Assembly: GCA_024688365.1 (NCBI GenBank)
Contig: JAILEG010000040.1
Location: 1 to 54,608, forward strand
Source of the DNA: Prevotella sp.
GTDB lineage: Bacteria > Bacteroidota > Bacteroidia > Bacteroidales > Bacteroidaceae
Direction of reading: 5' to 3'
DNA: 54,608 bases
A model generated the notes under the pieces. That model saw only the letters and a list, made by a program, of their open reading frames with translations, did not search any database and was not told the origin of the DNA. The position numbers and the translations under genes are program-made. Below, in pieces: positions 23,450-32,426 of this stretch (positions are counted from its first letter, which is position 1; each line of letters starts with the position of its first letter).

Positions 23450-24694
23450 ATGGCAGGACTATACATACACATACCCTTCTGCGCCAGCCGCTGCATCTAC
23501 TGCGGCTTCTATTCCACCGTTCCACCCCAAAAGAGGTTCACTGACGGTAAGATGTCCGCGCAAGCCAGCCTTGAGGAACAATACGTGGACGCTCTCTGCC
23601 ATGAGATGGAGCTGAGGGCTGAAGAGGATATGGACAAACGCTGTGGCAAGGCTGCAGCCCTGTCAAGCATCTATTTGGGAGGGGGAACACCCTCACAGCT
23701 TTCCCCGCAGAGCCTGCAAAGAATATTCCACTATATAGATAAGGTGTATCATACCGGCTTCCAATGGGAGGAGGAGCAAAACTGTGATGGCGGCACTGCC
23801 ATACCGATGGAGATTACGATGGAGTGCAATCCCGATGATGTGACGGAAGCGTTTGCCGAAAGTCTGCGATGGCTACCTGTCAACCGCATCTCGATGGGCG
23901 CACAGACCTTCTCTGACGAACGGCTGCGCTTCCTGCACCGCCGCCACACGGCAGATGAGGTTGGGACTGCTGTCAAAAGGCTACGGCGCATTGGCATCCG
24001 GAATATCTCCATCGACCTCATGTTCGGGTTCCCCAATGAGACACTGGCGGAATGGGAAAAGGACATTGACAGGGCGATACAGCTGGATGTGGAGCATATC
24101 TCAGCCTACAGCCTGATGTACGAGGAAGGAACCCCACTCTACCGGATGTTGCAGGAGGGGAAGGTCAGTGAGATGGACGAAGAACTCTATCGCCAGATGT
24201 ATGACACCCTGATTGACCGCCTCGCCACAGCCGGATATGAGCATTACGAAATCAGCAACTTTGCCCGAATCCCCATCTCCGCGCAGCCAGCATCCAGCTC
24301 TCCTTTCCGATCCCGCCATAACAGCTCTTACTGGCATAACGTGCCGTACATCGGCATTGGAGCCGCCGCCCACTCCTACGGCTACGGAACAAGAAGCTGG
24401 AACGTAGCCGACATAAAGGCTTACATCGCAGCCATCCGGCAAGGGAAAATCCCAAAGGAAGAGGAAACCATTGATGCTGACACACACTACAATGACACCA
24501 TCATGACTGCCCTGCGCACCCGTGAGGGTATCCGGCTGACGGCACTCTCCACCGAATACCGTGCTTATCTCATGCACCTTGCCAAACCATTCCTGCAACA
24601 AGGACTGCTGCGCGAGGATGATGGCTGTCTGCGCCTCACACGTGAGGGCATCTACGTCAGTGATGCCGTGATGAGCGAACTGATGAAGGTGTAA
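23450..24694 (+). CDS. hemW: HemW-type radical SAM protein
   Basis: A 414-residue radical-SAM enzyme. YIHIPFCASRCIYCGFYS holds the CxxxCxxC [4Fe-4S] motif (Cys 11, 15, 18), followed by SSIYLGGGTPSQLS. MECNPDD, NRISMGAQTFSD and ISIDLMFGFPNE are typical of the HemN/HemW group. The first Cys lies near residue 10 with no HemN N-terminal extension, which points to HemW, a haem chaperone/insertase, rather than true coproporphyrinogen oxidase. This links loosely to the cytochrome c nitrite reductase cluster elsewhere in the window. It is followed at once by a 10-bp tandem repeat and a small membrane-protein gene. Confidence 0.88.
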   Translation: MAGLYIHIPFCASRCIYCGFYSTVPPQKRFTDGKMSAQASLEEQYVDALCHEMELRAEEDMDKRCGKAAALSSIYLGGGTPSQLSPQSLQRIFHYIDKVYHTGFQWEEEQNCDGGTAIPMEITMECNPDDVTEAFAESLRWLPVNRISMGAQTFSDERLRFLHRRHTADEVGTAVKRLRRIGIRNISIDLMFGFPNETLAEWEKDIDRAIQLDVEHISAYSLMYEEGTPLYRMLQEGKVSEMDEELYRQMYDTLIDRLATAGYEHYEISNFARIPISAQPASSSPFRSRHNSSYWHNVPYIGIGAAAHSYGYGTRSWNVADIKAYIAAIRQGKIPKEEETIDADTHYNDTIMTALRTREGIRLTALSTEYRAYLMHLAKPFLQQGLLREDDGCLRLTREGIYVSDAVMSELMKV

Positions 24695-24700
24695 CCGCCC

Positions 24701-24770
24701 ATCATCACTTATCATCACTTATCATCGCTTATCACCGTTTATCATCAGTTATCACCGCTTATCATCACTT
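24701..24770. repeat. Seven 10-bp tandem repeats, consensus ATCATCACTT
   Basis: Units in perfect 10-nt register: ATCATCACTT (twice), ATCATCGCTT, ATCACCGTTT, ATCATCAGTT, ATCACCGCTT, ATCATCACTT, then ATCATG, whose ATG is the next gene's start. The tract fills the whole gap from the hemW stop region to that start codon. Confidence 0.85.
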
Positions 24771-24773
24771 ATC

Positions 24774-25094
24774 ATGACCAACGAAGAATTTGAAAAAAAA
24801 TGGGCAGAGAACCGCAACAAGGTTCTTGCCAACGACGATGAATACCAGCGCATTGCCCGCAGCTACACCAGTTGGGGATGGGTTGACTATGTCATTTTTA
24901 TCGGCGGATTCGTCATCTGCGAGAATCTCACCAAGACACTTTTCACCAGTATCATCCTGCAATACATCCTTGCCATTGTCGGCATGCTGCTGGTTTGGAT
25001 GGGCTACCGACTCATCAAGAGCCTGATCAGCGACAAAAAGACGCTGGAGGAGGCTGAGGAAAAGGCCAGGCAGAGATATCGAGAGACACTCTGA
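24774..25094 (+). CDS. 106-residue membrane protein of unknown function
   Basis: A small protein with a charged N-terminal stretch (MTNEEFEKKWAENRNKVLAN), two hydrophobic helices (about 37-55 and 60-80, VIFIGGFVICENLTKTLFTS then IILQYILAIVGMLLVWMGYR) and a charged C-terminal coiled segment (KKTLEEAEEKARQRYRETL). Probably inner-membrane with both ends cytoplasmic. It directly follows hemW, so cotranscription is likely. The start codon is in the last unit of the 10-bp tandem repeat, an unusual leader. No family recognised. Confidence 0.75.
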   Translation: MTNEEFEKKWAENRNKVLANDDEYQRIARSYTSWGWVDYVIFIGGFVICENLTKTLFTSIILQYILAIVGMLLVWMGYRLIKSLISDKKTLEEAEEKARQRYRETL

Positions 25095-25142
25095 ATACCG
25101 TGCGGATGCCAACCCCGCCTCCCATACAGCACACAACCTGCA

Positions 25143-25211
25143 CTGTACTTCACGGGAAGTACTGAAATATTGCAGCAGAAGTACTTGACTACTTCTGCAG
25201 AAGTACCGGAC
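25143..25211. repeat. 69-nt palindromic AAGTACT repeat, copy B
   Basis: GTACTTCACGGGAAGTAC (a hairpin), then ATTGCAGCAGAAGTACTT and TACTTCTGCAGAAGTACC. It aligns gap-free with copies A and C; agreement with copy C is strongest. It sits in the gap between convergent genes. Confidence 0.75.
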
Positions 25212-25293
25212 TAACCGGCTACCGGACACGGATGTCACCAGACACGGATTACTGCGGTATCAGTAAGGAATATTGTGATAATCTCGCCTAAGC

Positions 25294-25335
25294 AGCGCAA
25301 GGGCCGTTACCTGACAGGCAACAGCCCTTTGCGCT
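25294..25335. terminator. Hairpin at the uraA 3' end
   Basis: AGCGCAAGGGCC (25294-25305) pairs with GCCCTTTGCGCT (25324-25335) with one bulge, and an inner GTTACCTG/CAGGCAAC stem extends it. Placed 4 nt past the uraA stop. There is no obvious T run, so efficiency is uncertain. Confidence 0.5.
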
Positions 25336-25338
25336 TAT

Positions 25339-26553
25339 TTACTCTGCCTCAACATTCCCCTTATCCTTTGGGAGTACAAGATTGAGCAACACACCTACCA
25401 CAGCAGAAAGTCCGATGCCGCTGATGGAGAAGTCACCCCACTGCAGCACAGCACCACCAATACCCATCGTCAGCGTGACTGATACAATAATGATGTTACG
25501 TGTACGGTTCAGATTCACCTTGTGCTGGATGAGGTTCTGCACACCAACAGAAGCTATTGTGCCGAAAAGCAGCAACATGATACCTCCCAGAACAGCTGCC
25601 GGGATGCTCTGCAACAAGGCACTCAGCTTGCCAATTACGGAGAAGACAATAGCTGTCAGTGCTGCAATGCGGATAACCTGCGGATGCGTTACCTTCGTTA
25701 TGCTCATCGCACCCGTCACCTCACTGTAAGTTGTGACCGGAGGACCAGCCAGGAAACAGGCGGCAAGGCAGGCCAGACCATCACCCATCATCGTCCGGTG
25801 CAATCCGGGAGACTTCACAAAATCCTTCTCGGCCACGGCACTGACAACATAGACATCACCCACATGCTCTATCACTGGGGCTATTGCCACAGGAATCATG
25901 TAGAAAAAAGGCTCCCAGGCAAACTCCGGCAAGTGAAAATGAGCCAGGGATGGGGGCAGAGCTACCCACGGGGCGGCCGAAACCGAAGAGAAATCAACCA
26001 GGCCCATGATGACGGCAACAACATATCCTGCTATGATGCCGCAAATGACAGGCACGAGCTTGATAAGCCCCTTGCCCAGGGAGAGGACGAGAATAGCCAC
26101 CACCAACGAGACGAAAGCCAGCAGCCAGTTGGTCTTTGCCATATCCACAGCCGATGTTGATAACGACAGACCTATCAAGATGATGACCGGACCAATGACA
26201 ACAGGCGGGAACAGCTTGTCGAGCATCTTCTTCCCCTGCCACTTGATAAGTGCTGACATGGCGAAATAAACCAATGAGACACCAGCTATTCCTGCCAGCG
26301 TTCCAGCCATTCCCCACTGCTTTGACGCGGCTATGATCGGAGCAATGAAGGCAAAAGAAGAACCTAAAAAAATAGGAACCTTACCTTTCGTAACCAAGTG
26401 AAAGATAAAGGTTCCTAAACCTGCTGTGAATAACGCTGTTGCGGGGTCAAGTCCCACAAGCAAAGGGACGAGGACGGTGGAGCCGAAAGCAACAAAGAGG
26501 AACTGTATTCCCACTATTGTCTTCCGCGCCGGAGATAGATTTAATGTACTCAT
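25339..26553 (-). CDS. uraA: Uracil permease (NCS2/nucleobase:cation symporter-2)
   Basis: A 404-residue NCS2 permease with about 14 hydrophobic segments. Signature residues sit in PVAIAPVIEHVGDVYVVSAV (Glu of the binding site, TM8) and GPPVTTYSEVTGAMSITKV (TM10). The SPARKTIVGIQFLFVAFGST start and the LVPLLVGLDPATALFTAGLG loop recall UraA. It takes up uracil with H+. The frame is open to 26682, but MSTLNLSPARKT at 26553 is the family start, and the promoter box at 26619-26626 lies inside the longer form. Confidence 0.88.
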   Translation of the reverse strand: MSTLNLSPARKTIVGIQFLFVAFGSTVLVPLLVGLDPATALFTAGLGTFIFHLVTKGKVPIFLGSSFAFIAPIIAASKQWGMAGTLAGIAGVSLVYFAMSALIKWQGKKMLDKLFPPVVIGPVIILIGLSLSTSAVDMAKTNWLLAFVSLVVAILVLSLGKGLIKLVPVICGIIAGYVVAVIMGLVDFSSVSAAPWVALPPSLAHFHLPEFAWEPFFYMIPVAIAPVIEHVGDVYVVSAVAEKDFVKSPGLHRTMMGDGLACLAACFLAGPPVTTYSEVTGAMSITKVTHPQVIRIAALTAIVFSVIGKLSALLQSIPAAVLGGIMLLLFGTIASVGVQNLIQHKVNLNRTRNIIIVSVTLTMGIGGAVLQWGDFSISGIGLSAVVGVLLNLVLPKDKGNVEAE

Positions 26554-26618
26554 GTATTGATTGAAAAAAATATTAGTATCCACTGAGGATAAGGCAAACC
26601 CTATCAAGGTTTCGGCTG

Positions 26619-26626
26619 CAAAATTA
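26619..26626 (-). promoter_or_regulatory. -7 box TAatTTTG for uraA
   Basis: The reverse strand reads TAATTTTGCAGC, 65 nt before the ATG at 26553. Confidence 0.55.
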
Positions 26627-26721
26627 TAAAAAAGATTACTCATAAAGGGACTTATCAAACAGAAAGTTTGTTTTTTCCACAAAAAACCCCATCATAGATT
26701 AGGTTTTTCTGTTCTTTTTTG

Positions 26722-26729
26722 TAACTTTG
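26722..26729 (+). promoter_or_regulatory. -7 box TAacTTTG for the lactate permease
   Basis: TAACTTTGAC after a T-rich run, 39 nt before ATG 26769. Confidence 0.55.
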
Positions 26730-26768
26730 ACGCTATATAACTAAAATCTAACAAAAGATCTATACAAC

Positions 26769-28349
26769 ATGGCAGCAATCGTTTCCATCATCCCCATTGT
26801 GTTGCTCTTTGTCCTGATGCTTGGCTTCAAGATGGCAGGACACAAGAGTGCTATCATCACTTTCCTCGCCACCGTAGTGCTGGCACTGTTCGTTGCTCCG
26901 GCGCTTGACATCCTCCCACGGCCTTTGGCCGATGCCAATATCTTCGGACTTGTCGGCTGGAGTTTTGTAGAAGGCATCCTGAAAGCAGTATTTCCGATCC
27001 TGCTGATTATCCTCATGGCAATCTACAGCTACAACATCCTCGTTGAAAGTCGGCAAATTGATGTCATCAAGAATCAGTTTACCTCTATCTCCGATGATAA
27101 GGGAATCATCGTTCTCATTCTCGTCTGGGGTTTCGGCGGACTGCTGGAAGGCATGGCTGGTTTCGGAACAGCCGTTGCCATCCCTGCGGCCATCCTCATT
27201 GGCTTAGGATTCAAGCCTATGTTCTCAGCCCTTGTGTCGCTGATAGCCAACACGGTACCAACGGTGTTCGGAGCTGTGGGAGTGCCGGTTACAACCCTCT
27301 GCAACGAGATCACACCAGGAGGCGCAGCTCCTCTTGAACTGATAAGTGAGGTCTCGGGGAATGCCGTATGGCAGCTATCACCGCTATTTTTCCTCCTTCC
27401 ATTCATCATTCTCATGCTGACCGACCGCAAGCCCATCATCAAGAATCTCGGCCTGGCGATTTGGACCGGCGCTGTCTCCTTCGGTGTGCAGTTACTGTGT
27501 GCCCGGTTCCTGGGTGCGGAGACACCTGCCATCATTGGCTCTATTGCCGCCATTGTTGCCATTATCCTCTTCGCCAAGCTTTTCAGAGGAAAACCAACAG
27601 GCGAGCAGACAGCAAAAGAGAATGCCAGCAAGCCTGAAACCGTCGCCTACACACTGACTGACACCTTCCGCGCCTGGAGTGTTTATCTCTTCATACTCCT
27701 CTTTATCCTGATTTCCGGTGCGCTTTGCCCACCCGTCAACGATTTCCTGAAATCCAACCTTGTATCCAAGGTTGAACTCCCCATCATCGGCTCCACCTTC
27801 AAGTTTGGCTGGATCAGCAACGCAGGATTGATGCTCTTCCTCGGTGCAACCATTGGAGGTCTCATACAAGGCCTTACTATCAGGAAACTGCTGGTGGTAC
27901 TGGCACGCACGCTGGTCAATCTTAAGAACACCATCATCACCATCATCTGCCTCATCTCACTTGCATCAGTGATGAATTACAGCGGAATGATTGGAGCTAT
28001 CGCTGCCGGGCTTGTAGCCGTGACAGGTGAGTATTACCCACTCGTTGCTCCCCTCATCGGAGCCATCGGCACGTTCGTTACAGGATCCGACACCTCATCC
28101 AACATTCTCTTTGCCAAACTGCAAGCTAACGTGGCAGCTCAGTTAGGCTATGACCCAACTCAGACCCATTGGCTCGTGGCAGCCAACACAACGGGTGCAT
28201 CGGGAGGCAAGATGATCTCACCGCAGAGCATAGCCGTGGCAACCGCAGCCTGCAACATGCAGGGAAAAGATGGAGAAATACTCAAATCGGCCATCCCCTA
28301 TGCCCTGATTTACATCATCATAGCTGGGCTAATGGTCTTTCTTGCCTAA
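26769..28349 (+). CDS. lctP: L-lactate permease (LctP family)
   Basis: A 526-residue inner-membrane carrier with about 13 helices. Family features are VWGFGGLLEGMAGFGTAVAI (about 113-132), NTVPTVFGAVGVPVTTL, and near the end GTFVTGSDTSSNILFAKLQ and TTGASGGKMISPQSIAVA. It imports or exports L-lactate and glycolate with H+. No lactate-oxidation genes adjoin it. Its stop overlaps the stop of the convergent FecCD gene (28346-28349), so there is no room for a separate terminator. Confidence 0.88.
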   Translation: MAAIVSIIPIVLLFVLMLGFKMAGHKSAIITFLATVVLALFVAPALDILPRPLADANIFGLVGWSFVEGILKAVFPILLIILMAIYSYNILVESRQIDVIKNQFTSISDDKGIIVLILVWGFGGLLEGMAGFGTAVAIPAAILIGLGFKPMFSALVSLIANTVPTVFGAVGVPVTTLCNEITPGGAAPLELISEVSGNAVWQLSPLFFLLPFIILMLTDRKPIIKNLGLAIWTGAVSFGVQLLCARFLGAETPAIIGSIAAIVAIILFAKLFRGKPTGEQTAKENASKPETVAYTLTDTFRAWSVYLFILLFILISGALCPPVNDFLKSNLVSKVELPIIGSTFKFGWISNAGLMLFLGATIGGLIQGLTIRKLLVVLARTLVNLKNTIITIICLISLASVMNYSGMIGAIAAGLVAVTGEYYPLVAPLIGAIGTFVTGSDTSSNILFAKLQANVAAQLGYDPTQTHWLVAANTTGASGGKMISPQSIAVATAACNMQGKDGEILKSAIPYALIYIIIAGLMVFLA

Positions 28350-29359
28350 CGGGCAGACTTGACCAATACATAAATTATAACAGGGGCTCCTATCATCGGA
28401 GTAACAGCATTGAGCGGAATCACCCCTCCCACTCCTGGAAGATAGCAGACAAGGTTGCATAAAAGGGCAACCAACGCACCACTGAGAACCGTTGCCGGCA
28501 ATAGCTGGCGATGGTTCTCGGTGGTTAAGAGCAGGCGGGAAATATGAGGAACGGCCAAGCCGATGAACGATACCGGACCACAGAAAGCTGTGACGACAGC
28601 GGTCAGCAATCCTACGACAGCAAGCAGAATATTACGTATCCTGCGTGTACTGATGCCAAGGGCCTCAGCATACTGCGGACCCAAAAGCAGGATATTCAGC
28701 GGTTTCACCAAAAGGAAAGAGGCGATGATGCCAACCATGCAAAGGGTGGCAAAGAGTACCATGTGCCGCATAGACACCCCGCCAAAATCGCCCATCCCCC
28801 ATATCATATAGCTTTTCACACCCTCTTCCGTGGCAAAGAAGTTCAACAGTGCCACAGCCGAAGAGGAGACATATCCCACCATAATGCCGACAATCAGCAA
28901 CATCACACTGTTGCGCACCAGCGTGGAGAGAAACAGGATGACTGCTGTCACTGCCATAGCCCCAATAAAGGCCGCCACGAGGATGGCAAGAAAGCCGGAG
29001 ACCGTGAACATGTCAGTCGACACACTGCCTCCAAGCAGCAACATCACCAGGGCGACACCCAACCCAGCACCCGAATTGATACCGAACACATCAGGACCGG
29101 CCAGCGGATTGCGGAAACAGGTCTGCAGCATCAAGCCACACACTGCCAACGAGCTGCCGCCAATCATTGCCGTCAACGCTTGCGGAAGACGGCTATCCAA
29201 GATAATATACCGCCAGCTCTCCCTGCCATCAAAACTTCCCATGAGAATATCCAGCACATCGGTAAACGGAATCCGCACGGACCCTATCATCAGATTCAAG
29301 GCAAAAAACAACACAATGCCTGATGCCAGGATGATAAATATATATGTATTCCTGTTCAT
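28346..29359 (-). CDS. FecCD/BtuC-type ABC importer permease
   Basis: A 337-residue permease with about 10 helices. SRLPQALTAMIGGSSLAVCG plus LMLQTCFRNPLAGPDVFGI is the FecCD signature. GPVSFIGLAVPHISRLLLT and GVIPLNAVTPMIGAPVIIYV near the C-terminus include the coupling region. It forms the membrane channel for siderophore, haem or cobalamin uptake. It follows the substrate-binding protein gene by 14 nt, so they form an operon, but no ATPase gene follows because the convergent lctP gene begins at the stop codon. Confidence 0.88.
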   Translation of the reverse strand: MNRNTYIFIILASGIVLFFALNLMIGSVRIPFTDVLDILMGSFDGRESWRYIILDSRLPQALTAMIGGSSLAVCGLMLQTCFRNPLAGPDVFGINSGAGLGVALVMLLLGGSVSTDMFTVSGFLAILVAAFIGAMAVTAVILFLSTLVRNSVMLLIVGIMVGYVSSSAVALLNFFATEEGVKSYMIWGMGDFGGVSMRHMVLFATLCMVGIIASFLLVKPLNILLLGPQYAEALGISTRRIRNILLAVVGLLTAVVTAFCGPVSFIGLAVPHISRLLLTTENHRQLLPATVLSGALVALLCNLVCYLPGVGGVIPLNAVTPMIGAPVIIYVLVKSAR

Positions 29360-29373
29360 TACAAATGCAGGTC

Positions 29374-30555
29374 TTAGTCAGCCAGCTTATGGTAATAGCG
29401 CAATGGGGCCAGCCTCAAGTCAGGATGGAACAGCTGGATCAGATCCTGCAACAGCCAGTCAGGCCGCCAGCTTACCTCCTCAAAGTAAGGCACTCGGTCA
29501 ACCTTGCACCCATACACCTCCTTCGTCCGAAAAGACTTCAAGGTCTCATACCCCTGATACTCAGCCAACAACTGGCGAAGATTCATGCTTCCATTATAAC
29601 TCAGAATCCAAAAATCACTCTGCCCAAACCTATCCAATATCGTCTCAAAAGGCATAGGAAGGCTGCCACTATGCGTATCATCCGCATAGACATACTGTCC
29701 TCCGGCATCCTTATAAAGCAAGCCTATGCTGCTTTCACCGCCAGGCACATACCAGACTGAGCCCGTCTTACGGTCAGGCAGCACGCTACGGGTCTCCTTA
29801 CTCGCTTTTGCATTTTGTCTCAGAACCTTATAATTGCGCTCAACTACATTAAACAAAGAATCGGCCTGCTCCTCACAGCCAAAAAGCAGTCCGTAAAATT
29901 TCATCCATTCAGCACGTCCCAAAGCTGACCGTTCCATGTAATCGGCACACTCAATGACGGGTACATTGATTTCATCCAGCCGGCCATAACCTCCACTGTT
30001 TTCAAAGGGTGACAACAAGACCGCATCCGGTTTCAAGTCTACAATCCGCTCTATATCGGGTTTCATGCTCTCACCACAATCCATGATACCGCCTTTCAGC
30101 AGCTCCTGCTTCTTCTCCGCATCCTTCATCCTCTCCTTTTCATAGTACAACTGACGACGGGCGCGGGTCTGGACATCAGGAATCAACATATACTTCAGAT
30201 CAGCCACACCGACAATGGCTTCCTCTACGTGCAGCATCTCCATGAGATTGGCATGTGCCGTTGTGAAGACAACGCTCCGCTTGACAGGTATCTCTATCCT
30301 GCTTCCGTCATCAGGGACAGCAGACTCATCACCTTTCTCTACAAGATAATAGGTATGCAGCACCGTATTTGCCTTCCACGGATTCAACAGACGAACCCTT
30401 ATATACTCTGGGAAACGGTCGATTTTTATGTTCCGTGCATATTCAAACGTTACTTTATCAGCTTTCCCGGTCATCTGGCCAGCCCTCTGCCGACTACTCG
30501 TACAACCGGTAAAAAACAACAATAAGAATAGATAAATAACTGATATTCGATACAT
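29374..30555 (-). CDS. Periplasmic binding lipoprotein of FecCD-type ABC importer
   Basis: A 393-residue cluster A-type binding protein. Its type II signal peptide MYRISVIYLFLLLFFTGC puts the lipid Cys at residue 18. VVFTTAHANLMEMLHVEEAI followed by VGVADL is the first lobe. KPDIERIVDLKPDAVLLSPF and NVPVIECADYMERSALGRAE plus WMKFYGLLFG are the family's middle region, with a long linker helix after it. It delivers an iron-chelate, haem or corrinoid to the downstream permease. The ATG at 30555, rather than 30576, is set by the promoter box at 30574-30581. Confidence 0.85.
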   Translation of the reverse strand: MYRISVIYLFLLLFFTGCTSSRQRAGQMTGKADKVTFEYARNIKIDRFPEYIRVRLLNPWKANTVLHTYYLVEKGDESAVPDDGSRIEIPVKRSVVFTTAHANLMEMLHVEEAIVGVADLKYMLIPDVQTRARRQLYYEKERMKDAEKKQELLKGGIMDCGESMKPDIERIVDLKPDAVLLSPFENSGGYGRLDEINVPVIECADYMERSALGRAEWMKFYGLLFGCEEQADSLFNVVERNYKVLRQNAKASKETRSVLPDRKTGSVWYVPGGESSIGLLYKDAGGQYVYADDTHSGSLPMPFETILDRFGQSDFWILSYNGSMNLRQLLAEYQGYETLKSFRTKEVYGCKVDRVPYFEEVSWRPDWLLQDLIQLFHPDLRLAPLRYYHKLAD

Positions 30556-30573
30556 AATGCTGAAAATGATATG

Positions 30574-30581
30574 CAAAAATA
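30574..30581 (-). promoter_or_regulatory. -7 box TAttTTTG for the ABC importer operon
   Basis: The reverse strand reads TATTTTTGCATA, 18 nt before ATG 30555. It overlaps and so excludes the longer start. Confidence 0.55.
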
Positions 30582-30623
30582 CAAAAAAAGAACGATTCCT
30601 TACCCTGTTAAGAATATTTTTCG

Positions 30624-30631
30624 TACTTTAG
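30624..30631 (+). promoter_or_regulatory. Weak -7 box TACTTTAG for the DASS symporter
   Basis: TACTTTAG departs from TAnnTTTG at one position and lies 52 nt before ATG 30684. It is the best match in the gap. Confidence 0.3.
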
Positions 30632-30683
30632 CTCCCGCTTTTACCAGGCAATCTAATTAATCAAAATAAAACAACTAACTACC

Positions 30684-32150
30684 ATGGCAGAAGAAAAGTC
30701 TAATGCACTTACCAGCCACATTGAGATGAAAAAACTCTGGGAACTCCTGGGCATCCTTGTGGTTACCGCCATTGTCTGGAACCTGCCCACCAGCAGTTTC
30801 GGCATCGATGGCCTGACAATCGTTCAACAACGTATCATTGCAATCTTCGTGTTCGCCACCTTATCGTGGCTTACAGAGTGTATCCCCGCATGGGCGACCT
30901 CATTGAGCATCATGACCATCATGTGTGTCACGGTGTCACAGAATGCTTTTGGCATTTTCAAGCATGACGGAATTGGGAAGCTACTCGACTCCAAGGAGAT
31001 TATGGCATCCTTCGCTGACCCTATCATCATGCTTTTTCTCGCTGGTTTCATTCTTGCCATTGCTGCATCGAAATCAGGCCTTGACACGCTCCTGGCACGC
31101 AATCTCATCCGACCTTTCGGGCAGAAGAGCGAGAACGTACTGCTGGGCTTCCTGCTCATCACCGGTCTCTTCTCAATGTTTATCTCCAACACGGCCACGG
31201 CAGCCCTCATGCTTACTTTCCTTGCACCTGTGTTCGCTGCCCTGCCGGCCAACGGAAAAGGGCGCATCGCACTGACTATGTCTATCCCGGTGGCAGCCAA
31301 CCTCGGTGGCATGGGCACCCCTATCGGCACACCTCCAAACCTTATCGCCTTGAAATACCTCAATGATCCTGCCGGATTGAACATGAATATCGACTTCGTA
31401 CACTGGATGGCATTCATGGCACCGCTCGTCATCATCCTCATGCTGCTATCATGGAGAATCATCCTTCACTTCTTCCCCTTCACACAGAAGACGATTCATT
31501 TGCAAATCAACGGTGAGGTTCACCGTGGCTGGCGCATGTGGGTGGTCATCATAACCTTTGCCATCACCATTCTCCTATGGGTCATCCCCAAGGACGTTAC
31601 GGGCATTGACACCAACACAGTGTCAATGATTCCTATGGGAATATTTGCCATTACAGGTGTCATCACTGCCAAAGACCTACAGGAAATCAACTGGAGCGTT
31701 ATCTGGATGGTTGCCGGAGGATTTGCCATCGGTCTGGGAATGAACGGTTCCGGACTTGCTGATGCCGCCATTGAAAGCATTCCTTTCGGCAGCTGGAGTC
31801 CCATCGCCATCCTCGCCATCTCTGGACTGATTTGCTATTTCCTGTCCAACTTCATCTCCAACACCGCCACAGCAGCACTCCTGGTACCGATTCTTGCTGT
31901 CGTTTGCCGTGGTATGGGGGACAAACTCGATGGACTGGGTGGTACAAGTACCATCCTTATTGGCATTGCCATTGCTGCGTCTACAGCTATGTGCCTGCCC
32001 ATCTCCACCCCTCCAAATGCCATTGCCTATTCCACTGGGCTGGTAAAGCAGAATGACATGCTCAAGGTGGGGCTCACCTGTGGCCTCATCTCACTGATTT
32101 TGGGGTATATCCTCCTTTATTTCATCGGGGAGATTCATTTCATAGGATAG
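30684..32150 (+). CDS. Divalent anion:sodium symporter (DASS/SLC13 family)
   Basis: A 488-residue carrier with about 11 helices and the two inverted-repeat SNT signatures, FISNTATAALMLTFLAPVFA (about 163-182) and FISNTATAALLVPILAVVCR (about 390-409). GGMGTPIGTPPNLIALKYL and LPISTPPNAIAYSTG complete the two Na+ sites. These carriers import C4-dicarboxylates, citrate or sulfate with Na+. Dicarboxylate fits the nearby citrate synthase and aconitase genes, but that is inference. A hairpin follows at 32288-32319. Confidence 0.87.
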   Translation: MAEEKSNALTSHIEMKKLWELLGILVVTAIVWNLPTSSFGIDGLTIVQQRIIAIFVFATLSWLTECIPAWATSLSIMTIMCVTVSQNAFGIFKHDGIGKLLDSKEIMASFADPIIMLFLAGFILAIAASKSGLDTLLARNLIRPFGQKSENVLLGFLLITGLFSMFISNTATAALMLTFLAPVFAALPANGKGRIALTMSIPVAANLGGMGTPIGTPPNLIALKYLNDPAGLNMNIDFVHWMAFMAPLVIILMLLSWRIILHFFPFTQKTIHLQINGEVHRGWRMWVVIITFAITILLWVIPKDVTGIDTNTVSMIPMGIFAITGVITAKDLQEINWSVIWMVAGGFAIGLGMNGSGLADAAIESIPFGSWSPIAILAISGLICYFLSNFISNTATAALLVPILAVVCRGMGDKLDGLGGTSTILIGIAIAASTAMCLPISTPPNAIAYSTGLVKQNDMLKVGLTCGLISLILGYILLYFIGEIHFIG

Positions 32151-32287
32151 GACTGGTTCTCTTGCAGGCTGCAACGAAGACAGGGTTACCAGCCACAGAT
32201 TATCCTTTCCATGAACCGGAAAGTGAACAGGCAGGGAGATTGCTCTGACACCCCAACTGCAAATTACAGGAGAGTATAAAATAAATC

Positions 32288-32319
32288 ACCCCTCATAAGC
32301 TCGTTGGCTTATGAGGGGT
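32288..32319 (+). terminator. Hairpin after the DASS symporter
   Basis: ACCCCTCATAAGC (32288-32300) and GCTTATGAGGGGT (32307-32319) are perfect 13-bp arms with loop TCGTTG. No clear T run follows. A near-identical hairpin follows the YhcH gene at 45500-45528. Confidence 0.6.
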
Positions 32320-32426
32320 AACTGTTATCCTGAGGAAGAGTATCCCTGCATCTCCACCCGCTCTCTTTTCATGAGACAAAGGGAAAAAAGTGGACAAAAG
32401 TTCAGTAATCCGGGCTTATGACCGTC

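Noticed and set aside
25522..26160. 212-codon + strand frame
   Set aside because: Shadow of the uracil permease; His/Gln-rich with no recognisable domain.
28346..28349. Overlapping stop codons of lctP and the FecCD gene as a special regulatory device
   Set aside because: Convergent overlap of a few bases is common in compact genomes; nothing else suggests antisense control.
28544..29657. Two long overlapping + strand frames (259 and 275 codons)
   Set aside because: They lie opposite the FecCD permease and binding-protein genes and read as low-complexity His/Gln- or Thr-rich shadows.
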